Shown in pieces: positions 7,618-11,403 of a stretch of 11,403 bases of DNA. Positions within the stretch are counted from its first letter, which is position 1. Each line of letters begins with the position of its first letter. Location: NCBI GenBank assembly GCA_964451885.1, contig CAYVJW010000050.1, forward strand, positions 1 to 11,403, written 5' to 3'. Origin of the DNA: CAYVJW01 sp964451885. Its GTDB lineage: Bacteria; Patescibacteriota; Gracilibacteria; UBA4473. The notes beneath the pieces were generated by a model that saw only the letters and a program-made list of their open reading frames with translations, had not been told where the DNA came from and searched no databases. The position numbers and the translations under genes were made by a program.

Positions 7618-8880
7618 ATGAACCTCGCCGTCATCGCCTTCCCCGGAAACAACTGCGAAATCGAAACCCGACGCGCCGCGACACGAAACGGATTTCAATC
7701 CGAGATTATACGCTGGAACCAACCGAAAAAAATCGGCAATTTTGACGCTTATGTTTTACCGGGAGGATTCTCCTATGAAGACCGGGGCCGGTCAGGAATG
7801 ATCGCCGCCAAGCAGGAAATTTTCAATGCCATAAGAACGGAGGCCAAAAAAGGAAAACTGGTCCTAGGAATCTGCAACGGAGCCCAAATGATCGTAGAAT
7901 CAGGGCTGATTTCAATTTCTTCAAACGAAGACAGAAGAAATCCTCTCCCTTTTGCTTTAGCACATAATATTCGGCGTGACCAAAACGGAAAAGTACTCGG
8001 AACAGGGTTTTACAATTCATGGATTTATCTGAAACCAAAACGAAAAGATACAGCGTTTACCAATGCCGTAGATACAATTCTTCATGTTCCCATAGCCCAC
8101 GGAGAAGGAAGATTTACCACGGACGATGATGACGAAAATAACAACAACAGCGCTCTATATGCACTAAAACATGGCAAAAACGTAGCCTTTCGATATGCAG
8201 ATAAAAATGGAAATATATCAGAAAACTTCCCCGTCACCCCAAACGGCTCTGCTTTTGCCACGGCTGCGATTGTAAATGACGAAGGAACTATCTGCGCCAT
8301 GATGCCACATCCCGAACGCTTTTTTGACAAAGGCGACGGAGACCAGGTGTTTATTTCAATGAAAAAGTGGATTGAAGAAAAAAGGTCTCCCAATCACATA
8401 GAAATAAGCCAACTTCAGTTTAGCACAACATCCTGGGAAAAATACAAACCCCTTACAACAAACTCCGTTTGCATTGAAAAAAAACAAATTATCACAGACA
8501 ACGAAGCCTTTTCCGTCTCTGAGACCGCTAGTAAAATCTGTGGCCAAAAAATTTTACTAGAAAGATCTATCCTCTATGAAATCACCGGCAATGCTGACCG
8601 AAGTAAAATTCTAGAATCAGGCTTAATATTAAACCCAAACAAAGAAGTCATAGTAAAAAAATCAAAACCCGCTGATAATAAATATGGCGTATGTTACCAC
8701 GAAGACGACGAAGCCGATAATCTGGCAGAAAAACTGGAAAAAATGTTTAGCGGCAAATTCGAAGTAAGAATATTAAAAGTGTGGAATTTGAAAAATTGTT
8801 CCGAAGAAAATGCAGAAAAAATTCTTGCAAATAACCTGTTGGCTAATCCGAATTCTGCAAAAGTTTATCAGGCAATTTGA
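7618..8880 (+). CDS. purQ: Phosphoribosylformylglycinamidine synthase, glutaminase subunit, with C-terminal PurS-like extension
   Basis: A 420-residue protein. Residues 1-255 are a class I glutamine amidotransferase of the PurQ type, which releases ammonia from glutamine for PurL in step 4 of purine synthesis. It shows FPGNNCE (8-14), PGGFSYEDRGRSG (48-60), the nucleophile Cys86 in GICNGAQ (84-90), PIAHGEGRF (158-166) and the His231/Glu233 pair in PHPER (230-234). A usual PurQ ends near here at 220-270 residues. The extra 150 residues are a linker (255-300) and a domain whose end, FEVRILKVWNL (381-391) then AEKILANNLLANPN (399-412), resembles the second half of PurS, the small bridging subunit. 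The PurS assignment is an inference and its first half is not convincing. No purL is in the window. The ATG at 7618 is preceded by T-rich sequence without a Shine-Dalgarno. The stop TGA lies inside the -35 of the mutY promoter. Confidence 0.88.
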   Translation: MNLAVIAFPGNNCEIETRRAATRNGFQSEIIRWNQPKKIGNFDAYVLPGGFSYEDRGRSGMIAAKQEIFNAIRTEAKKGKLVLGICNGAQMIVESGLISISSNEDRRNPLPFALAHNIRRDQNGKVLGTGFYNSWIYLKPKRKDTAFTNAVDTILHVPIAHGEGRFTTDDDDENNNNSALYALKHGKNVAFRYADKNGNISENFPVTPNGSAFATAAIVNDEGTICAMMPHPERFFDKGDGDQVFISMKKWIEEKRSPNHIEISQLQFSTTSWEKYKPLTTNSVCIEKKQIITDNEAFSVSETASKICGQKILLERSILYEITGNADRSKILESGLILNPNKEVIVKKSKPADNKYGVCYHEDDEADNLAEKLEKMFSGKFEVRILKVWNLKNCSEENAEKILANNLLANPNSAKVYQAI

Positions 8881-8905
8881 CTTTTTTGTGTTTTTGAGCT
8901 ATAAA
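8877..8905 (+). promoter_or_regulatory. Putative promoter of mutY overlapping the purQ stop
   Basis: TTGACT (8877-8882), a 17-base spacer and TATAAA (8900-8905). The -35 hexamer contains the purQ stop codon (8878-8880). The predicted transcript start near 8911-8912 is only about 7 bases before the mutY ATG, so the message would be nearly leaderless. Confidence 0.65.
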
Positions 8906-8918
8906 ACAAACATTGAAA

Positions 8919-9965
8919 ATGCAAAAATTCACCCCTACCCTACTCAAATGGTACGCAACAAACAAAAGGGACTTCCCCTGGAGAAATACAAACGACCCTT
9001 ATAAAATCTGGGTTTCAGAAATCATGTCCCACCAAACCCAAATTAACCGCGTAGCCGAACATTTTTATCCGCATTTTATAGAAAAATTCCCAACATTACT
9101 AGATTTAGCTGGAGCAAAATGGAAAGAGGTATATTCAGTATGGGAGGGATTAGGTTATTATTCTAGAGGCAAGAACATGCTACGCACGGCCGAAATACTA
9201 GCTAATGAATTCAACGCACAATTTCCAAAAGAATTTGAAGTCCTCATAAAACTTCCAGGAATCGGCACATACACTGCCGCTGCTATCCAAAGCTTTGCAT
9301 TTAACAAAACCGTCCCCGCCATAGACACCAATCTCTCCCGAATAATCAGCACCCTCTGGCCAAATATAAATATTCCGCAAGTAGCAAAAAAATTAATTTC
9401 AACAGCCGATTCAAGCAAAGATTGGAACTCCGCCATGATGGATCTGGCTTCTTTCCTACGGGAAGGGAGGCCAATCTCCCCACCTCTGGACATTTATTTT
9501 CCGGAAGAAGTAAGCCGTTCATTTCTTCCTTCGAAAAATAAAACATCCTCCCAAAGAAAAAAGCCCCATGTCCACTGCATAGAAGTAGGGATCGCCTGTA
9601 TCTGGCGTGAAGACGGCAAATACCTCATCCAAAGCCGCCCGGAAGGAAAAAGTTTTGTAGGCCGTTGGGAATTTCCCGGAGGAAAAAGAGAGAAAGGAGA
9701 AGATTTTCGAAAATGCGTAAAAAGAGAAATCATGGAAGAACTTGGCATAAAAATTTCCGTCCGACCCCATTTTTATGAAGAATTATGCCAATTCAAACGC
9801 GCAAATCTGCTCTTAAAATTCCACCGCTGCCAAATCCAATCCGGAACCCCAAAACCCCTGGAAAAACAAGAACTGAAATGGGTGGAGCCAACAGAATTCA
9901 GAAATATTAAGTTTTTAGATACAAATGCGCAGGCATTAGAACGGCTGAAAAAAATGAAGAGTTAA
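8919..9965 (+). CDS. mutY: Adenine DNA glycosylase MutY, cluster-less, with MutT-like Nudix domain
   Basis: A 348-residue base-excision repair enzyme; MutY removes adenine mispaired with 8-oxoguanine. The N-terminal domain has the catalytic Glu34 in SEIM..QTQ (33-41), GLGYYSRGKN (77-86), the helix-hairpin-helix LPGIGTYTAAAI (112-123) and catalytic Asp136 in AIDTN (134-138). The segment that normally holds C-x6-C-x2-C-x5-C, after MMDLA (173-177), has no cysteine; the first Cys in the protein is residue 220. The [4Fe-4S] cluster must be absent. Residues 217-348 are a Nudix domain starting EVGIACIW and with a complete box from Gly255 to Ile277 (G-x5-E-x7-REIMEELGI), closely like MutT, so it may also hydrolyse 8-oxo-dGTP. 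I use the ATG at 8919; a TTG at 8913 adds two residues. It has its own promoter, no Shine-Dalgarno, and a 4-base stop overlap with the convergent ksgA. Confidence 0.95.
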   Translation: MQKFTPTLLKWYATNKRDFPWRNTNDPYKIWVSEIMSHQTQINRVAEHFYPHFIEKFPTLLDLAGAKWKEVYSVWEGLGYYSRGKNMLRTAEILANEFNAQFPKEFEVLIKLPGIGTYTAAAIQSFAFNKTVPAIDTNLSRIISTLWPNINIPQVAKKLISTADSSKDWNSAMMDLASFLREGRPISPPLDIYFPEEVSRSFLPSKNKTSSQRKKPHVHCIEVGIACIWREDGKYLIQSRPEGKSFVGRWEFPGGKREKGEDFRKCVKREIMEELGIKISVRPHFYEELCQFKRANLLLKFHRCQIQSGTPKPLEKQELKWVEPTEFRNIKFLDTNAQALERLKKMKS

Positions 9966-10768
9966 TAATTTTTGTAATTTTTAGTCACCTCCTCCCATTC
10001 CCCAATACTCAACGTCTCCGCCCTCCTCCCTGGATCAATCCCCCCCAATAACTCCTTCGCCTCCATCCCAAAAAACTTCCCAATAAAATTCCCCAATTTC
10101 TTCCGTTTTTGCGAAAACCCGGCTCTTACCACCTTAAAAAAATGATTTTGCATTTCTTTGTCAACTAAAGGTTCAGGATAAACCGTTAATTTGATAACCG
10201 ACGAGTCTACTTTGGGAACGGGAAAAAAGTTTTTCCGGGACACATCGAATAAAATTTCCACCTTAGCAAAAACATCCACAGAAATCTTTAAAACCGAATT
10301 CTTTTTCTCGTCGCAGAGCTTGCGAGCTACTTCCTTTTGGATCATTAGTATCGCAAATTCTGGCTTATTTTGCGTATCAGCAAGAAGTTTTCTCAGGATA
10401 GGCGAAGTAATGTTATAGGGAATATTAGCAATGACACCATATTTATCTCCCCCCAGCAGAGTCTCCGATGAAGGACTCTGCCGTCCGCTGAAAATTTCAT
10501 CCAAATCCTGTTCCAGAATATCTCCCTGGATAAGATGAAAATTATTTTTGTGCCCAAAGTCTTTTTCTAAAATTTTTACTGCATTTTTATCAAGCTCCAC
10601 AGCCGTAACATTGGCATTTGCCTGCAAAAGCATTGCGGTCAAAAACCCCAACCCAGGACCAATCTCCAATATATTTGTACCAGAAATATCACCAGCCGCC
10701 TCCAGAATACAAGTGCGTATTTCCGGGTTATTCAAGAAATTTTGACCGAGATGTTTTTTGGCAAACAT
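9962..10768 (-). CDS. rsmA: 16S rRNA (adenine1518/1519-N6)-dimethyltransferase
   Basis: RsmA, also called KsgA, dimethylates two adjacent adenines in the helix 45 loop of 16S rRNA late in 30S assembly, using S-adenosylmethionine. The 268-residue protein has the N-terminal KKHLGQNFL (4-12), the SAM-binding EIGPGLG (35-41), the acidic Glu59 that contacts ribose, GDIL (82-85), the catalytic NIPY (115-118), and MIQKEVA (142-148). FFPVPKVDSSV (181-191) and GFSQKRKKL (217-225) match the family C-terminal domain. Residues about 95-107 are a Ser/Gly-rich insert before the strand that carries NIPY, encoded by a palindromic DNA segment. The ATG shares its A with the TAA stop of the upstream sugar transferase gene (TAATG), so translation is probably coupled. 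No Shine-Dalgarno is visible. Its 3' end overlaps mutY by 4 bases. Confidence 0.96.
   Translation of the reverse strand: MFAKKHLGQNFLNNPEIRTCILEAAGDISGTNILEIGPGLGFLTAMLLQANANVTAVELDKNAVKILEKDFGHKNNFHLIQGDILEQDLDEIFSGRQSPSSETLLGGDKYGVIANIPYNITSPILRKLLADTQNKPEFAILMIQKEVARKLCDEKKNSVLKISVDVFAKVEILFDVSRKNFFPVPKVDSSVIKLTVYPEPLVDKEMQNHFFKVVRAGFSQKRKKLGNFIGKFFGMEAKELLGGIDPGRRAETLSIGEWEEVTKNYKNY
10456..10481. repeat. Palindromic insert within rsmA
   Basis: GCAGAGTC (10456-10463) and GACTCTGC (10474-10481) are a perfect inverted repeat around a 10-base loop, in frame, coding for about residues 96-105 of RsmA. This is a GC-richer patch than its surroundings and falls where the family normally has a short loop. 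Whether it is a dispersed element cannot be told from one copy. Confidence 0.6.
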
Positions 10769-11403
10769 TATTCAAGGGTTGTTAAACCTTTTTTATACAC
10801 ACATCCGCACAAAATCAATATCAAAACCCCGACAATACCAAGCACCACCATCTTCCCCGTACCCGAAAAAAACACAGCAATGCTCCCCAACACCCCCGAA
10901 AGCAGGACAAGAAAAAGAGCCGCCTTGCTTTCCCCGACCAAACGCGACAGATTATGAGGCAGGTGAAAAAGATCCCCCTGAAAAGGAGATTTCCTGTCCC
11001 AAAAAACGCGCCGGAAAACCACAAACACCGCATCCAAAATCGGCAAGCCAAGAACCAGCAAAGTCGTTGCAATTTTTGCTCCCGAAAAAATAGCCATCCC
11101 AGCAAGTAAAAACCCTAAAACCTGGGACCCCGTATCCCCCAGGATAATTTTCCCCTTCCAAAACATCCAAAACCCTCCCGCCATACACCCACCCAGAAAA
11201 AAATTCGCCTGTGTGAGGTGGACGTGCCCGGGATCAAAAAAAAGCTCAGGACGGACAATCCCCAACAGTCCAAGCGTCAAAAACCCTATCCCCGAAACCC
11301 CGACCGCCATCCCCCGCACCCCATCAAACCAGTTCATAGCATTTTGAACCACCACGATCCAACCCACCGTCAGGACAAAAGAAAGCCAAGGCAAATCCGG
11401 CAG
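10768..11403 (-). CDS. Polyprenyl-phosphate sugar-1-phosphate transferase (WecA/MraY family), 5' part cut by window edge
   Basis: The C-terminal 211 residues of an integral membrane enzyme that transfers a sugar-1-phosphate from a UDP-sugar to undecaprenyl phosphate, the first membrane step of a cell-surface polymer. The frame stays open to the window edge (Leu-Pro-Asp before the first visible Met), so the true start and the first Asp-Asp motif lie outside. Visible are NAMNWFDGVRG (21-31 of the fragment), ILGDTGSQ (87-94) and PILDAVFVVFRR (121-132), followed by KSPFQGDLFHLPHNL (138-152), with five or so hydrophobic segments. This pattern fits the WecA/TagO/Rfe group better than true MraY. The usual HxHH near the end is HLPH here, with a proline for one histidine. 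The gene is translationally coupled to rsmA by TAATG. Substrate and polymer are not determinable. Confidence 0.88.
   Translation of the reverse strand: MPDLPWLSFVLTVGWIVVVQNAMNWFDGVRGMAVGVSGIGFLTLGLLGIVRPELFFDPGHVHLTQANFFLGGCMAGGFWMFWKGKIILGDTGSQVLGFLLAGMAIFSGAKIATTLLVLGLPILDAVFVVFRRVFWDRKSPFQGDLFHLPHNLSRLVGESKAALFLVLLSGVLGSIAVFFSGTGKMVVLGIVGVLILILCGCVYKKGLTTLE

Noticed and set aside
1..11403. UGA-recoding, CRISPR arrays, insertion sequences or phage genes
   Set aside because: rmlD and purQ end at TGA exactly where their families end, and I found no spaced direct repeats, transposase motifs or phage-like proteins.

Overview
The window is a compact, moderately AT-rich bacterial chromosome segment on which every gene looks like a housekeeping or envelope gene. 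I see no mobile elements, CRISPR array or phage genes. TGA, TAG and TAA all end genes cleanly, so the code is standard and not the UGA-glycine code of Gracilibacteria/SR1. Divergent housekeeping proteins, abutting or overlapping genes and a near-total lack of Shine-Dalgarno sequences suggest a reduced-genome lineage such as Patescibacteria/CPR (for example a Peregrinibacteria-like group). That placement is an inference from style, not from a marker gene.

Layout. (1) 55-2129, minus strand: a promoter and the RNase P RNA gene rnpB, followed after only a few bases by a GT2 glycosyltransferase and an RmlD-like dTDP-4-dehydrorhamnose reductase, a small surface-sugar unit that appears to be read from, or through, rnpB. 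(2) 2179-5013, plus strand: DNA primase dnaG, then a membrane-anchored LysM/M23 peptidoglycan hydrolase. (3) 5010-7475, minus strand: an 821-residue MFS/nucleotide-transporter-like membrane protein fused to a HEAT-like helical repeat domain, with a textbook promoter. (4) 7618-9965, plus strand: a long PurQ-type glutamine amidotransferase with a PurS-like tail, then MutY with its own promoter. (5) 9962-11403, minus strand: a truncated WecA/MraY-type polyprenyl-phosphate sugar-1-phosphate transferase whose stop codon overlaps the start of ksgA (rsmA).

The most interesting signal is chemical. DnaG keeps the shape of its N-terminal zinc-binding domain but has replaced all four zinc ligands. About 6.6 kb away, MutY has lost all four [4Fe-4S] cysteines while its C-terminal domain carries a complete, MutT-like Nudix box. 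The LysM/M23 enzyme keeps its zinc ligands, so metal loss is selective. Other points of note are the PurQ extension, an in-frame palindromic insert in KsgA, and very short or absent mRNA leaders.

The genes form no single pathway. The sugar transferase, the rhamnose/GT pair and the LysM/M23 protein concern the envelope. dnaG, mutY, rnpB and ksgA serve information processing, and purQ serves purine synthesis.
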